DNA from: CAZHRC01 sp964533865
Lineage (GTDB): Bacteria > Bacillota > Clostridia > Tissierellales > Peptoniphilaceae
Assembly: GCA_964533865.1 (NCBI GenBank)
Contig: CAZHRC010000006.1
Location: 1-64,000 of the forward strand
Direction of reading: 5' to 3'
Length of the DNA: 64,000 bases
The position numbers and the translations under genes were made by a program. Within the stretch, counting starts at the first letter, position 1, and every line of letters begins with the position of its first letter. The notes below the pieces were generated by a model. It did not search any database. It saw nothing but the letters and a program-made list of their open reading frames with translations, and had not been told where the DNA came from. Positions 49,560 through 59,380 of the stretch are shown here, one piece after another.

Positions 49560-50285
49560 CTAAATGACGCTGAGGTCTCCAAAAGTCACTTTGCTATTGA
49601 GGATCAAGGTATAAACGCCTTCACCAGACTCAGGAAAGTAGTGTTTGCCGTCGATGATCACATGCCAGTTGTCTGGTACCTGGATGTTGAGGGTGCTAAA
49701 GAACACATGGCAGTTAATCGTCAACTCCTCCTCTAGTGGGATCACTTTGGAAAGGTCGAGGTTGAGACTGGAAAAATACAATTCTAAGTTGCCTCCGCTA
49801 AAAGTCGAGGATTTATAGACGCGTCCGTCGGAAGAAAAAATAAAGCGATCATTGATGAGGTCGTTGTTGTAAATGTCAAATCCTCTCGCCTTATAGTGCA
49901 TTTTTTCTTCGTAATCCGCACGTGTAAAAGTGTCTTCACTTTCTGTCGTGTGTTGATTGCGGTTGATGTGTATGCTGTCCTTGTGACGATTGTTGAGCAA
50001 GGTATTGAGCCCCACAGAGATCAGCGCAGCGGAAAACAGGATTTTAACAACGTTTCCGTTGAGGAGATTAAGAATCTGTAATTGAAGCACGGTACCGACG
50101 ACAAGCCAAAATAGGCTCCAAGGTTTGGAGCTTTTCTTATCCAAGAGTTTGACGACGCTGTAGAAAATAATGATTAAAGGCCACATCTGCGTGGCGTATC
50201 GCCAGAGATTAAAACCTAGGATCTCGCTGATGAGTAGGATCCCTCCGCCGAAAATGAGCAATAAACCTGAAATACCACCGATCAT
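49560..50285 (-). CDS. LiaF-like membrane protein
   Basis: A 241-residue protein. It has four hydrophobic segments in the first 100 residues (LiaI/LiaF-type transmembrane domain) and a C-terminal beta-rich domain from about 150 (SGGNLELYFSSLNLDLS, INCHVFFSTLNIQVP) of the cell-wall-active antibiotic response (DUF2154-like) type. LiaF inhibits the LiaSR system in Bacillus, but no liaRS genes are adjacent here. GGGGGAG decides ATG 50285. It is divergent from gltX. Confidence 0.8.
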   Translation of the reverse strand: MIGGISGLLLIFGGGILLISEILGFNLWRYATQMWPLIIIFYSVVKLLDKKSSKPWSLFWLVVGTVLQLQILNLLNGNVVKILFSAALISVGLNTLLNNRHKDSIHINRNQHTTESEDTFTRADYEEKMHYKARGFDIYNNDLINDRFIFSSDGRVYKSSTFSGGNLELYFSSLNLDLSKVIPLEEELTINCHVFFSTLNIQVPDNWHVIIDGKHYFPESGEGVYTLILNSKVTFGDLSVI

Positions 50286-50388
50286 TTGTGCTCCCCCGTT
50301 TCTTAGAATGCAAAGGGCAACTTTTATATTCTGCGCCTTTGAGTTATAATATAGATTAAGATTTTGTGAGAAATATGAAGGAGGCACT

Positions 50389-51858
50389 ATGACTGACGTT
50401 AGAGTAAGATTTGCACCAAGCCCGACGGGTTTTGTTCATATAGGAGGGTTACGCACTGCCCTTTACAACTACCTTTTTGCGAAGCACAACGGAGGAAAAT
50501 TCATCCTGCGCATCGAGGACACCGACCGTACCCGATTTGTCGAGGGAGCCTTGGAAAATCTCATTGGCGCACTGGAGTGGTCCGGTGTGACCTATGATGA
50601 AGGGGTGTTTTTAGAAAATGGCGAAATCGTTGAAAAAGGGGACTATGGTCCATACATTCAATCAGAGCGCCAAGAAAAGGGGATCTACGATCGCTACATC
50701 GACCAATTATTGGAAGCGGGACATGCCTATTACTGTTTTTGCACCAAAGAGCGTCTCGATCATCTGAGAGAGTCGCAAAAAGCCGATGGACTCATGCCAA
50801 AATACGATGGGCTGTGTCGCGGGGTTACTTTGGAGGAGGCGAGGGAGCGCGTGGCAAATGGCGAAGAGCACGTCATCCGACTGAAATTGCCCACTCATCA
50901 AGACATCGTCTTCAACGACCTGGTCAAAGGGACGATCACCATCAACTCCAAAGACATGGACGATCAAGTGTTGATCAAATCCGATGGATTCCCAACCTAT
51001 CATTTCGCTGTCGTCGTCGACGACCACCTCATGGGCATTACCCATGTGGTTAGAGGGGACGAATGGCTACCTTCGACGCCAAAACACGTCTACCTTTACG
51101 AGTGTTTTGGATGGGAAGCGCCTACCTACGTTCATTTGCCGACGGTGCTCAACAAAGACCGCAAGAAGTTGTCCAAGCGAAACGATGATGTTTCAGTCGA
51201 AGATTTCCGCGACCAAGGTTACCTGCCAGAAGGGTTAATCAACTATTTGGCGCTTGTGGGCTGGTCTCCTGAGAGCAACGAAGAAATCCTATCGATGGAT
51301 CAACTCGTCGAACAGTTTAGCTTTGACCGGGTTTCCAATACAGGAGGCATCTTCGACCGAGACAAACTCGATTGGGTCAACGGGCATTATATCCGCGCAC
51401 TCGACATCGATGCCTTTGTCACATTAGCTAAACCCTATCTGTTGGAAGCGGGATATATTTCCCAAGATACTCCGGCCGAATTTTTAACGCTACTGGGAGA
51501 AACCCTACAAGAGAGCATGAGCAAGTTATCTGAAATCGTCCCATTCTCTGCCATGTTTTTTGAAAAAAAAGTGGACTATGAAGATGAAGCGATGGAGTAT
51601 TTAAAATTAGAAACCACACCTGCTCTACTCGACGCATTTGAAGCGGAATTGGCAACAGTCGAAGATATCGATGAAGAATTTGCCAAAACCGTCATGAAAA
51701 AAGTTCAAAAAGCCTCGGGAGTAAAAGGTAAAAACCTATGGATGTCTATTCGTGCAGCTCTAACAGGTAACGTCCACGGTCCAGAACTGGTAAATATATT
51801 GCGTTTGCTCGGCAAACAAAAGGCACAAGAGCGCATCGAAATGGCTCGCAAAGCCTAA
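50389..51858 (+). CDS. gltX: glutamyl-tRNA synthetase
   Basis: A 489-residue class I synthetase. The HIGH motif lies in FAPSPTGFVHIGGLRTA, the zinc-type CFC..YDGLC segment is near 118-143, and the KLSKR loop KKLSKRNDD is near 260. The C-terminal anticodon-binding domain is helical and full length. AAGGAGG precedes the ATG. A TATAAT-like -10 lies 45 bases upstream. It starts the gltX-cysS-rlmB-yacP block, a common Firmicutes order. No T-box leader is present. Confidence 0.97.
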   Translation: MTDVRVRFAPSPTGFVHIGGLRTALYNYLFAKHNGGKFILRIEDTDRTRFVEGALENLIGALEWSGVTYDEGVFLENGEIVEKGDYGPYIQSERQEKGIYDRYIDQLLEAGHAYYCFCTKERLDHLRESQKADGLMPKYDGLCRGVTLEEARERVANGEEHVIRLKLPTHQDIVFNDLVKGTITINSKDMDDQVLIKSDGFPTYHFAVVVDDHLMGITHVVRGDEWLPSTPKHVYLYECFGWEAPTYVHLPTVLNKDRKKLSKRNDDVSVEDFRDQGYLPEGLINYLALVGWSPESNEEILSMDQLVEQFSFDRVSNTGGIFDRDKLDWVNGHYIRALDIDAFVTLAKPYLLEAGYISQDTPAEFLTLLGETLQESMSKLSEIVPFSAMFFEKKVDYEDEAMEYLKLETTPALLDAFEAELATVEDIDEEFAKTVMKKVQKASGVKGKNLWMSIRAALTGNVHGPELVNILRLLGKQKAQERIEMARKA

Positions 51859-51870
51859 GGAGGTGCCAAT

Positions 51871-53262
51871 ATGCGCGTTTACAATACGCTAACACGCCAA
51901 AAAGAGGAGTTCATCCCACTGGTGGAAGGCGAAGTTAAAATCTACGTCTGCGGACCCACTGTCTACAACTATATTCACATCGGAAACGCTCGGCCTATGG
52001 TCGTATTTGACACACTGCGTCGCTACTTTTTGTACAAAGGCTATGACGTGAAATACGTGGTGAACTTTACCGACGTGGACGATAAAATCATCAATAAAGC
52101 CAAAGATGAAGGGGTAGATTTTACAGAAATCACCGAAAAATACATTGCAGCTTTCACAGCTGATGCCAAAGAGTTGAATATTTACGAAGATCATACCATT
52201 CATCCTAGAGCCACCGGTTACATCGCACAAATGATCGACTTCATTTCCGGTTTAGAAGTGAAAGATGCAGCTTACAACGTCGATGGCAACGTCTACTTTG
52301 ACATCTCAAAAGCACGAGATTATGGCAAGCTCTCCAAAAAGAACATCGAAGAATTACAAGCAGGGGCAAGGATTGATATCAGCGAAGAAAAACGCAACCC
52401 GATGGACTTTGCCCTTTGGAAAAAAAGTAAAGACTCCTTAGAACCCTCATGGGAAAGTCCTTGGGGCGCTGGCAGACCGGGGTGGCATATCGAGTGTTCC
52501 GTCATGGCAAAATCTATTTTAGGGGAGACTATCGACATCCACGCCGGCGGAGAAGATCTCCAATTCCCTCATCACGAAAACGAGATCGCACAGTCGGAAA
52601 CTTTAACCGGTGAGCCTTTTGCCCGATACTGGATGCATAATGGAATGATCAACATCGACAATAAAAAAATGAGTAAATCCCTTGGCAATGATCTGACCAT
52701 ACACGGGATAAAGGAAAAATACGATTTGCAAGTCGTGCGATTGTGGTTGCTGAGCGCCCATTACCGCAACCCCATCAATTATAGTGACGACGTCATGGAG
52801 CAGACCAAAAACGGTTTGGAGCGCATTCACACTGCATTCGAAACCCTTAATCGATGGATCGAAGCAGCTCAAGAAGGCGAGATACCATCTGAAAGCGTCG
52901 CCACCTCTTTGGAAGCACATCAAAAAGCCTTTGAAGACGCCATGGAAGACGACTTAAATACCGCTGATGCCATCGCGGCTATCTTTGATTTGGTGCGTTT
53001 TGCAAACACCCAACTTTCTGAAAAAGCTTCAAAGGGCGATTTGAAAGCGACTTTGAACCTTTTGGTGAAACTATGCGATTGCTTGGGAATCACCTTCAAA
53101 GAGGAAAGCATTGATGCAGAGGTGGAAGCCTTAATCGAAGCGAGAAATGCAGCTCGCGCGGCAAAAGACTATCAAAAAGCCGATGAAATCCGCGATCAGC
53201 TACAAGCGATGGGCATTGAACTCAAAGACACGCCACAAGGTGTCGTATGGGTTAGAAAGTAG
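51871..53262 (+). CDS. cysS: cysteinyl-tRNA synthetase
   Basis: A 463-residue class I synthetase. The zinc cysteine in YVCGPTVYNYIHIGNAR also carries HIGH. WHIECS and HAGGEDLQFPHHENE (about 206-243) complete the zinc site, and the KKMSKSLGN loop is near 268. It follows gltX by 12 bases with AAGGAGG. Length and motifs are normal. Confidence 0.97.
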   Translation: MRVYNTLTRQKEEFIPLVEGEVKIYVCGPTVYNYIHIGNARPMVVFDTLRRYFLYKGYDVKYVVNFTDVDDKIINKAKDEGVDFTEITEKYIAAFTADAKELNIYEDHTIHPRATGYIAQMIDFISGLEVKDAAYNVDGNVYFDISKARDYGKLSKKNIEELQAGARIDISEEKRNPMDFALWKKSKDSLEPSWESPWGAGRPGWHIECSVMAKSILGETIDIHAGGEDLQFPHHENEIAQSETLTGEPFARYWMHNGMINIDNKKMSKSLGNDLTIHGIKEKYDLQVVRLWLLSAHYRNPINYSDDVMEQTKNGLERIHTAFETLNRWIEAAQEGEIPSESVATSLEAHQKAFEDAMEDDLNTADAIAAIFDLVRFANTQLSEKASKGDLKATLNLLVKLCDCLGITFKEESIDAEVEALIEARNAARAAKDYQKADEIRDQLQAMGIELKDTPQGVVWVRK

Positions 53263-53267
53263 GGCGT

Positions 53268-54008
53268 ATGTCACAATATATCGTTGGAAGACAATCCGTC
53301 ATGGAGTTACTAAAATCCGAAAAAGACGTGGAAAAAATATTTGTATTAAAGGGTGAACGCCAAGGATCGGTTCTCAAAATCCTTGGTAAAGCCAAGGATA
53401 AAGGCATCCAAATCGCAGAAGTGGATCGCCATAAACTCGACGAATGGGCAGAAGGTGCCAACCATCAAGGGATATGCGCTCTCGTTCTGGGCTATACCTT
53501 TTACGAAGTCGACGACATCCTGCGAGATGCGAGGGAACGTGGAGAAGATCCTTTTATCGTCGTCCTCGATGAAATCGAAGATCCACACAATCTGGGTGCC
53601 ATCATCCGTACAGCAGAAGGGGCAGGTTGCCATGGTGTCATCATACCAAAAAGACGCTCGGCCACCGTTACCTCTGTGGTTCATAAAGCCTCAGCGGGTG
53701 CTACCACCTATATGAAAATTGCAAAAGTCACCAACATCGCACAGACCTTAAAAGCACTAAAAAAAGAAGGATTGTGGGTTTACGGTGCTGATGGGGAAGC
53801 GGAATCCCCTTATTATGAACAAAACACAACCGGGCCCATCGCCTACGTTATAGGAAACGAAGGCAAGGGAATGGGCAAGCTCGTCAAAGAGACCTGCGAT
53901 GTTCTCGTTCGGATCCCAATGGCGGGAAAAGTCACCTCATTAAACGCATCAAACGCCGCCGCTGTCTTGCTCTACGACTGTGTGAGGCAACGCTATGGCA
54001 AGGGTTAA
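53268..54008 (+). CDS. rlmB: 23S rRNA (guanosine-2'-O-)-methyltransferase RlmB
   Basis: A 246-residue SpoU-family methyltransferase with an N-terminal substrate-binding domain. The knot motifs are LDEIEDPHNLGAIIRTAEGAG (motif 1), YVIGNEGKGM (motif 2) and IPMAGKVTSLNASNAAAV (motif 3). It methylates G2251-equivalent 23S rRNA. The mini-RNase III gene that often lies between cysS and rlmB in Firmicutes is missing here. The ribosome site is modest (AGTAGGG). It overlaps yacP by 14 bases. Confidence 0.94.
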   Translation: MSQYIVGRQSVMELLKSEKDVEKIFVLKGERQGSVLKILGKAKDKGIQIAEVDRHKLDEWAEGANHQGICALVLGYTFYEVDDILRDARERGEDPFIVVLDEIEDPHNLGAIIRTAEGAGCHGVIIPKRRSATVTSVVHKASAGATTYMKIAKVTNIAQTLKALKKEGLWVYGADGEAESPYYEQNTTGPIAYVIGNEGKGMGKLVKETCDVLVRIPMAGKVTSLNASNAAAVLLYDCVRQRYGKG

Positions 54009-54525
54009 GAAAGATTATCTTTTCATCGATGGGTACAACATCATCAATGCCTGGCCAAAACTGATACGTCGCCTTAAAGAATCATTGGATAGCGCAAGAT
54101 TAGCTCTCATCGCCGACATGGCAGAGTTCCAAGCGCTATCGGGGGAAAAAATCCTAATCGTTTTTGATGCGCACCAAGTCAAAGGCGCCAATGAAGTGCA
54201 CGAAACCATTAGAGGCGTGGATGTGGTCTATACAAAAGAGTACGAAACCGCAGACACGTATATCGAACGGGCAATCGACCGACTCGGTACCAAAGAAAAC
54301 ATCCGAGTCGCCACCTCCGATGGGATGATCCAACAATTGGTCCTCGGCAGAGGAGGTACGCGCATTAGCGCAAACGAGCTCGCCGTAGAATTTGAACACC
54401 TCCGCGGAAACTCCAAACGCGTTCGACAAAAGACAGGTCACTATTCCAAAAACCTCGTGACCTTAGACGAATCCGTCATCGATCAATTAGAGCAGTTGCG
54501 CAAGGAGATGGAAGGCGACGCATGA
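53995..54525 (+). CDS. NYN-domain ribosome-associated endonuclease, YacP/Rae1 family
   Basis: A 176-residue PIN/NYN-fold protein. The acidic metal residues are in FIDGYNIINAW (D near 11), IVFDAHQVKG (about 52-61) and ETADTYIERAID (about 82-93). In Bacillus subtilis Rae1 cuts mRNA in the ribosomal A site. It has the standard position after rlmB and overlaps it by 14 bases. A sigma factor gene that follows in Bacillus is absent. Confidence 0.9.
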   Translation: MARVKKDYLFIDGYNIINAWPKLIRRLKESLDSARLALIADMAEFQALSGEKILIVFDAHQVKGANEVHETIRGVDVVYTKEYETADTYIERAIDRLGTKENIRVATSDGMIQQLVLGRGGTRISANELAVEFEHLRGNSKRVRQKTGHYSKNLVTLDESVIDQLEQLRKEMEGDA

Positions 54526-54539
54526 CACCTACAGATCAA

Positions 54540-54575
54540 GAAGCCGCGGTGCCCAAAAAAGGCACTGTGGTTTCT
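54540..54575 (+). terminator. terminator of the gltX-cysS-rlmB-yacP operon
   Basis: GAAGCCGCGGTGCC pairs with GGCACTGTGGTTTC (with G-T pairs) across CAAAAAA, followed by a short T-rich stretch. Confidence 0.65.
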
Positions 54576-54710
54576 ATATCGTAGGTAACTCTCGAAAAAA
54601 ACTCATCGATAATGCCAATAGCATATTTTTTTGGAACACGCCCTTCAAAACCAGAGAAAATAGCGGTTTTGCCAGTATAAAAAGAACGAAAAATCGATGT
54701 AAAATAGGTG

Positions 54711-54739
54711 TTGACACCAACTAAATCACATGCTATACT
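54711..54739 (+). promoter_or_regulatory. promoter of tRNA-Thr
   Basis: A near-consensus promoter: TTGACA (54711-54716), 17-base spacer and TATACT (54734-54739), ending 20 bases before the tRNA. Confidence 0.9.
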
Positions 54740-54759
54740 ATAGAAGTTCTGTGCTAAGT

Positions 54760-54835
54760 GCCCTTTTAGCTCAGTAGGTAGAGTGCTTCCATGGTAAGGA
54801 AGAAGTCGCCGGTTCAAATCCGGCAAAGGGCTCCA
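54760..54835 (+). tRNA. tRNA-Thr (GGT)
   Basis: A complete 76-base tRNA. The acceptor stem GCCCTTT pairs with AAAGGGC, the anticodon stem CTTCC/GGAAG carries GGT at 54793-54795 (reading ACC and ACU), the T loop is normal and CCA is encoded. It has its own promoter and terminator. Confidence 0.97.
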
Positions 54836-54869
54836 CAATCGCCAAGTTTTGACTTGGCGATTTTTTTGT
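54836..54869 (+). terminator. terminator of tRNA-Thr
   Basis: AATCGCCAAGT pairs perfectly with ACTTGGCGATT across TTTG, followed by seven T. Confidence 0.92.
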
Positions 54870-55623
54870 GTATAAAAACGGGTGGTGAAAGATCAGTACG
54901 CTGGAATCGGTTAGAGTTGTTTTTTTCAGAGTGCAGGTCAGTCTTAAAAGATTAACTTGGCTTCGGAAAGAGTAGAAATCGGCAAAATTTACGCCGTCGA
55001 ATGACTTTGTAATTGTATACATATCGCTAATACTGATAGGTGCAATTAATTCTAAAAGCTTTAGATAAAACCATAGTTTCAACATCCTGTCATAGGGCAG
55101 AAGTCTCGATGGTGATTTGAATGAACATAGGAAAAGAAACAAAATAATAGATTAATGTCTAAAAGATTGCCAAACATACTTTAGGATGTGTTAGCAGAAA
55201 AACGATATTCTTCGTTGACAAACAGAATCGTGGTCATAAAATAACATTAATTGAAACAATCGTTTTACAACAAAGGATCTGGAATTCTCAGAGGTATGAC
55301 GATAGATTACTACCAAATATTCTTTTAGATGGACCATTGCAACGACCTACTGATAAGGAAAACGCTTCGCAGTCCGTTATATGACACCTTTATCATATGA
55401 AAACGAATCAATAAAAGAACGTAGCTTTTATTGGGGTTGGAAGGGAATGATTGATGTCGAATGGTCATTTAGTTGATTCAGCAATCAATGGAGAGTAAAT
55501 ATTGTCATTTTACCTGGACCGAGTGGGGTGATCTAAATGAAAACAGTCAAGTAGATTTTAATGATTCTAGAAAGAACGTGCGAAAAAGTGGTACGACATT
55601 TATGACGCGATAGGAGGTTAGAT
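54870..55623. other. 754-base AT-rich gap without a recognisable gene
   Basis: The sequence turns visibly more AT-rich right after the tRNA-Thr terminator. I see no gene. One plus-strand frame is open for 73 codons at 55163-55381 but lacks a start and ribosome site, and encodes nothing I recognise. A six-codon ATG frame at 55537 ends at once. No repeat of the tRNA 3' end was found, so no attachment site can be claimed. It looks like decayed DNA or a long upstream control region of the molybdenum hydroxylase genes. Confidence 0.6.
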
Positions 55624-57897
55624 ATGAGCATAATAGGAACGAGTAAACCCATTCACGATGCTTGGGGAAAAGTAGCGGGTTATACTCAATTTTGTGGAGA
55701 CATGAAAATGAGTAGGATGCTTCATGCAGCGGTTATATTCAGTGAGATACCTCACGGTATCGTCAAAAATATCGACGTTAGCCATGCTTTAGCAATAAAA
55801 GGCGTTATCGATGTGATTCATTGTTTTAACACGACCGATAAGCTTTATAATCGATACCGTTCCCAAGCCATTCAATCAATGCCGGAGGATGAAAGGATTT
55901 TCAATAGCCATGTGCGGTTCTTAGGTGATCGGATTGGCGCCGTGATCGCCGAGTCGGAAAGCATTGCCAGAAGAGCGGCCAAGAAGATTAAAATCGTTTA
56001 CGAACCGCTCCCTTATCACACATCGAGCGATGAAGTACTATCTGGATTAGAGAATAGAACCTTGGCGGATGGCCATATTGTAGGTGACGTGGAATTCCAC
56101 ATAGGTGAGGAACCGACCTATCCAAAAGATGTTGTAAGAGTGCGTACACAGACGAAACTATCGCGGATTACACATGCTTGCATGGAAACCCATAGTGCTA
56201 TTGCTGATTATGACCCTTATTCTGGCGAATTGACCATATGGTCCCCAAACCAAGCGACACATGGCATCAGAACAGTCATTGGTGATTTATTCGATATGCC
56301 TTATAACAAGGTTCGGTCGATTAAGACCACAATGGGATCCTCCTTTGGAGCGAAACAAGAGTGGATGTTGGAACCGGTAGTAGCTGCGGCAGCCATCAAA
56401 ACAGGCCGTCCAGTAAAGCTGGTATACTCTCGTAAAGAGACGATGATATCGACAGTATCAAGAAGTCCGATGGATGCAAAAGTCGAAACTGTTTTTACAA
56501 AAGAGGGCAAACTCTTAGCCTTGTACATAGACAATGTTGTGGATGCGGGAGCCTACATCGGAAACACCAAAGATTATTCTGCAGTTGTTGCTAATAAACT
56601 ATTCCGTTGTTACACTTATCCCTATTTGTATTATAGAGGGAGAGCAGTTCTAACTCACTCTCCGGTTTCAGGAGCGTACAGAGGGTGGACAGCGCCAGAG
56701 GCAGCACTTATGGTGGAACATAACCTTAATAAAGCAGCAAAGCTTTTAGGGATCGATCCTATCGAGTTACGTTTGAAAAATGTAGCGACCGAAGGTGATT
56801 TTGATCCCAAAGTTGGAATTCCTATAGGCGCAGTCCGAACGAAAGAGTGCCTTGAATTGGGACGAGAAAAGTTTGACTGGGAAGGGAAAAAGAAAAGAGC
56901 TGTTGCTTTTAACCGTAAGGAAGGAAGATTTAAACGAGGTATCGCTGTAGGGTGTGGTGGTCATGTGAACGGTTATTATCCCAAATTTGGTGATTTTGCC
57001 ACTGTAGAGCTACGACTAACAGAAGATGGTTCAGTCATAGCTAGCTTGAGCTTACATGATCACGGTTGTGGGGCTGTCACCGTGATGAAAATGATCATTG
57101 CTGAAACAACGGGTATCGACATGGAGAGGATTACGATCAAAGAAGCCGATACGAACCACACGCCTTTGGATATGGGCTGTTATTCAAGTCGCACGGTCTA
57201 TGTCATTGGAAAAGCCGCTCAAAATAGTGCTGAATTATTAATTGAGATATCCAAAAAAAATATTGCCGAGATACATCAGGCAAATACTAATGACGTGGTG
57301 TTCAGAGATGGGAAATTCTATGTTGAATCGCATGGTGTTAAGGAAGTATATGATTACAAGCGTGTAGGACAAGAGACGATGAGACTTTTAAAACGCGAGG
57401 TCATTGCCCTGGAACAGTATGTCAGCGTATCAAATCCATCAGTGACAGGAACACACTTTGCAGAGGTTGAAGTTGATACCTACACGGGAATGGTCAAGAT
57501 ATTATCTTATTTAGCAGCGCATGATGTCGGCAAGGTGTTAAACCGAGAAATTTGTGAAGCCCAAATCCAAGGTGCCGTGATGATGGGATGTGGAGCGGCA
57601 TTAAGTGAAGAAATGATCACCCATACATCTGGGCATGCGACGAGCAGTTTTAAGAATTATCATCTCATCAATGCCTATGAAGCGCCAAACATCGAAATTC
57701 TCTTTGTGGAAGACGGCAAAACCGATGGACCTTTTGGTGCGAAATCAATAGGAGAAATCTGTCATGTACCACCTGCGGCGACGATTAATGGTGCGGTTAA
57801 CGATGCACTAAGGTCAGAACTTGGAGAAATTCCATTGAATCCTGACAGTATCATTCGATTTTTAGTTGAAAACAAAAACAACAGAGAGGAGGTATAA
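55624..57897 (+). CDS. molybdenum-binding subunit of a xanthine dehydrogenase-family hydroxylase
   Basis: A 757-residue large subunit. Residues about 1-120 form the a/b-hammerhead domain and the rest the two Mo-cofactor domains. SSFGAKQEW (about 239-247), GAYRGWTAPE (about 343-352), DHGCGAV (about 480) and the active-site glutamate in GPFGAKSIGE (about 699-708) are visible. It would hydroxylate a purine, pyrimidine or similar heterocycle. The substrate cannot be read from sequence. GGAGG precedes the ATG. The FAD and Fe-S subunits follow. No MoCo-sulfuration (XdhC/CoxI) gene is in the window. Confidence 0.9.
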   Translation: MSIIGTSKPIHDAWGKVAGYTQFCGDMKMSRMLHAAVIFSEIPHGIVKNIDVSHALAIKGVIDVIHCFNTTDKLYNRYRSQAIQSMPEDERIFNSHVRFLGDRIGAVIAESESIARRAAKKIKIVYEPLPYHTSSDEVLSGLENRTLADGHIVGDVEFHIGEEPTYPKDVVRVRTQTKLSRITHACMETHSAIADYDPYSGELTIWSPNQATHGIRTVIGDLFDMPYNKVRSIKTTMGSSFGAKQEWMLEPVVAAAAIKTGRPVKLVYSRKETMISTVSRSPMDAKVETVFTKEGKLLALYIDNVVDAGAYIGNTKDYSAVVANKLFRCYTYPYLYYRGRAVLTHSPVSGAYRGWTAPEAALMVEHNLNKAAKLLGIDPIELRLKNVATEGDFDPKVGIPIGAVRTKECLELGREKFDWEGKKKRAVAFNRKEGRFKRGIAVGCGGHVNGYYPKFGDFATVELRLTEDGSVIASLSLHDHGCGAVTVMKMIIAETTGIDMERITIKEADTNHTPLDMGCYSSRTVYVIGKAAQNSAELLIEISKKNIAEIHQANTNDVVFRDGKFYVESHGVKEVYDYKRVGQETMRLLKREVIALEQYVSVSNPSVTGTHFAEVEVDTYTGMVKILSYLAAHDVGKVLNREICEAQIQGAVMMGCGAALSEEMITHTSGHATSSFKNYHLINAYEAPNIEILFVEDGKTDGPFGAKSIGEICHVPPAATINGAVNDALRSELGEIPLNPDSIIRFLVENKNNREEV

Positions 57898-57898
57898 G

Positions 57899-58747
57899 AT
57901 GGGAGTGAAAGGTTATGCACCGTCATCATTAGAGGGATTAGATCAAATGTTAAGCAATCCTTCTGAAAATCGTATCGTATTGGGCGGCGGTACAGACATC
58001 ATTATTAGCATGAGAGAAGAGGACCTTAATGTCGATGAAATACTCTATCTAGGGCGTATTCCTGAACTAAAGGCTATAAATGATTTAGGCGATTATATAG
58101 AAGTTGGAGCTGCGGTTACTATCTCTGAAATTGTAGAATCTGACTTAGTTCAAACTTTTTATCAAGCGCTTTATCAGGCGGCAAAGGACATGGGCTCCGT
58201 TCAGATTAGAAATAAAGGAACTTTAGTTGGCAACCTATGCTCAGCATCACCTGCAGGAGATTTTTTACCGGTGCTTTTTTTGTACGGAGCGGAAGTTGTC
58301 CTGTATGGACCCCGAAGCGTGGTAAAAGTGGTGCCTATTGATGACTTTATCCTAGGGAAACAAAAAATTAACCGAAATAATGATGAGATTGTTACAAACA
58401 TTCGATTACCAAAATCGATAGAGAAGAATTATAGAAGTGCATTTTGCAAACTTGGAAGTCGAAGCAAAGTAACCATATCTCGAATCAGTTTGGCAATATC
58501 AGCCACTTTTGATGAGGGTCAGAGGGTTTTGGATTCTAAAGTGTATGTAGGAGCTGTTTCGCCTATTCCACGCCGTGTCGTGTCAGCAGAAAGGGTTCTA
58601 AAGGGACAAAGAATTGATCAAAATGTCGTATTGAAATTGGTGAGATTCTTTTTCAGAGTATTTACGATACAACACCTCAAGGATATGAAAGACATGACTC
58701 CAAATACTACGATAGACATTACCGATACTATAAACCTCATAGCGTGA
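57899..58747 (+). CDS. FAD-binding subunit of the molybdenum hydroxylase
   Basis: A 282-residue flavin subunit passing electrons from the Fe-S clusters. It has the FAD motif VLGGGTDIII (about 27-36), RNKGTLVGNLCSASPAGD (about 104-121) and the CO-dehydrogenase flavoprotein C-terminal domain. The ATG 57899, preceded by AGGAGG, is chosen over an upstream in-frame ATG that lies inside the previous gene. It follows the large subunit by 1 base. Confidence 0.88.
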   Translation: MGVKGYAPSSLEGLDQMLSNPSENRIVLGGGTDIIISMREEDLNVDEILYLGRIPELKAINDLGDYIEVGAAVTISEIVESDLVQTFYQALYQAAKDMGSVQIRNKGTLVGNLCSASPAGDFLPVLFLYGAEVVLYGPRSVVKVVPIDDFILGKQKINRNNDEIVTNIRLPKSIEKNYRSAFCKLGSRSKVTISRISLAISATFDEGQRVLDSKVYVGAVSPIPRRVVSAERVLKGQRIDQNVVLKLVRFFFRVFTIQHLKDMKDMTPNTTIDITDTINLIA

Positions 58748-58814
58748 GAGGGGTAGTAGAAGATGTGGTGAATTTATTATTATCTTAGTCGTGGGCTAAG
58801 GGAAGGAGGTTGCA

Positions 58815-59273
58815 ATGTTATTAGAATTTTGTGTGAATGGAAAAACAGTGGCGATCGAGACGCCTCCGAATCGAAGGTTAATCGACATTTTAAGAAACGA
58901 TTTAAATTTGACGGGGACAAAAGAAAGTTGTTCTGAAGGGGAATGCGGATCGTGTACAGTTTTACTGGATGAGCGGGCGGTCCATTCGTGTTTAACACTG
59001 GCAATCGAGTTGCAAGGCCGCACAGTTACGACGATTGAAGGGCTTGGAGAAAATGGAGAAATGGATCTACTCCAGGAGAACTTTGTAAAGGAAGGTGCTG
59101 TCCAATGTGGGTATTGCACGCCAGGTATGATTATGAGTGCAAAGGGGCTACTTCTTAAGAATTCAAATCCGTCGGATGAAGAGATAAAGGTAGCTATCTC
59201 GGGAAACATCTGTCGATGCTCTGGATATGACCAAATCATCCGTGCCATAAGGAAAACGGCAGACGCGCTTTAA
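58815..59273 (+). CDS. [2Fe-2S] subunit of the molybdenum hydroxylase
   Basis: A 152-residue iron-sulfur subunit. The plant-type ferredoxin cluster is in CSEGECGSCTV..SC (about 36-57) and the second, helical cluster in QCGYCTPGM and NICRCSGY (about 98-141). All eight cysteines are present. AAGGAGG precedes the ATG. The 67-base gap before it contains a small hairpin CTTAG/CTAAG. The order large-FAD-FeS differs from the common FAD-FeS-large arrangement. Confidence 0.94.
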   Translation: MLLEFCVNGKTVAIETPPNRRLIDILRNDLNLTGTKESCSEGECGSCTVLLDERAVHSCLTLAIELQGRTVTTIEGLGENGEMDLLQENFVKEGAVQCGYCTPGMIMSAKGLLLKNSNPSDEEIKVAISGNICRCSGYDQIIRAIRKTADAL

Positions 59274-59380
59274 CATTTCAGGACTAGTGAATTGTGGATC
59301 CAATGGTATCTAATTTGGCTATCACCATCATTACATTTCCGATGTGTGAGGCGAGTAATAACATAAGGAAGGGCAAGAAT

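Noticed and set aside
53205..53270. Hidden mini-RNase III gene between cysS and rlmB
   Set aside because: Only 5 bases separate the genes, so the usual mrnC is simply absent at this place.
54536..55142. Two reverse-strand frames over tRNA-Thr and the gap after it
   Set aside because: They contain translated tRNA sequence (the LNRR..TELK type of artefact), lack ribosome sites and match no family.
55163..55381. Open 73-codon frame in the AT-rich gap
   Set aside because: No start codon with a ribosome site, no recognised domain, and AT-rich composition makes chance likely. Kept only as a note in the gap entry.
55580..55620. Sigma-54 promoter before the molybdenum hydroxylase
   Set aside because: TGGTACG-N4-TTATG at about 55596 keeps the GG but lacks the GC of the -12 element, so it does not meet the consensus.
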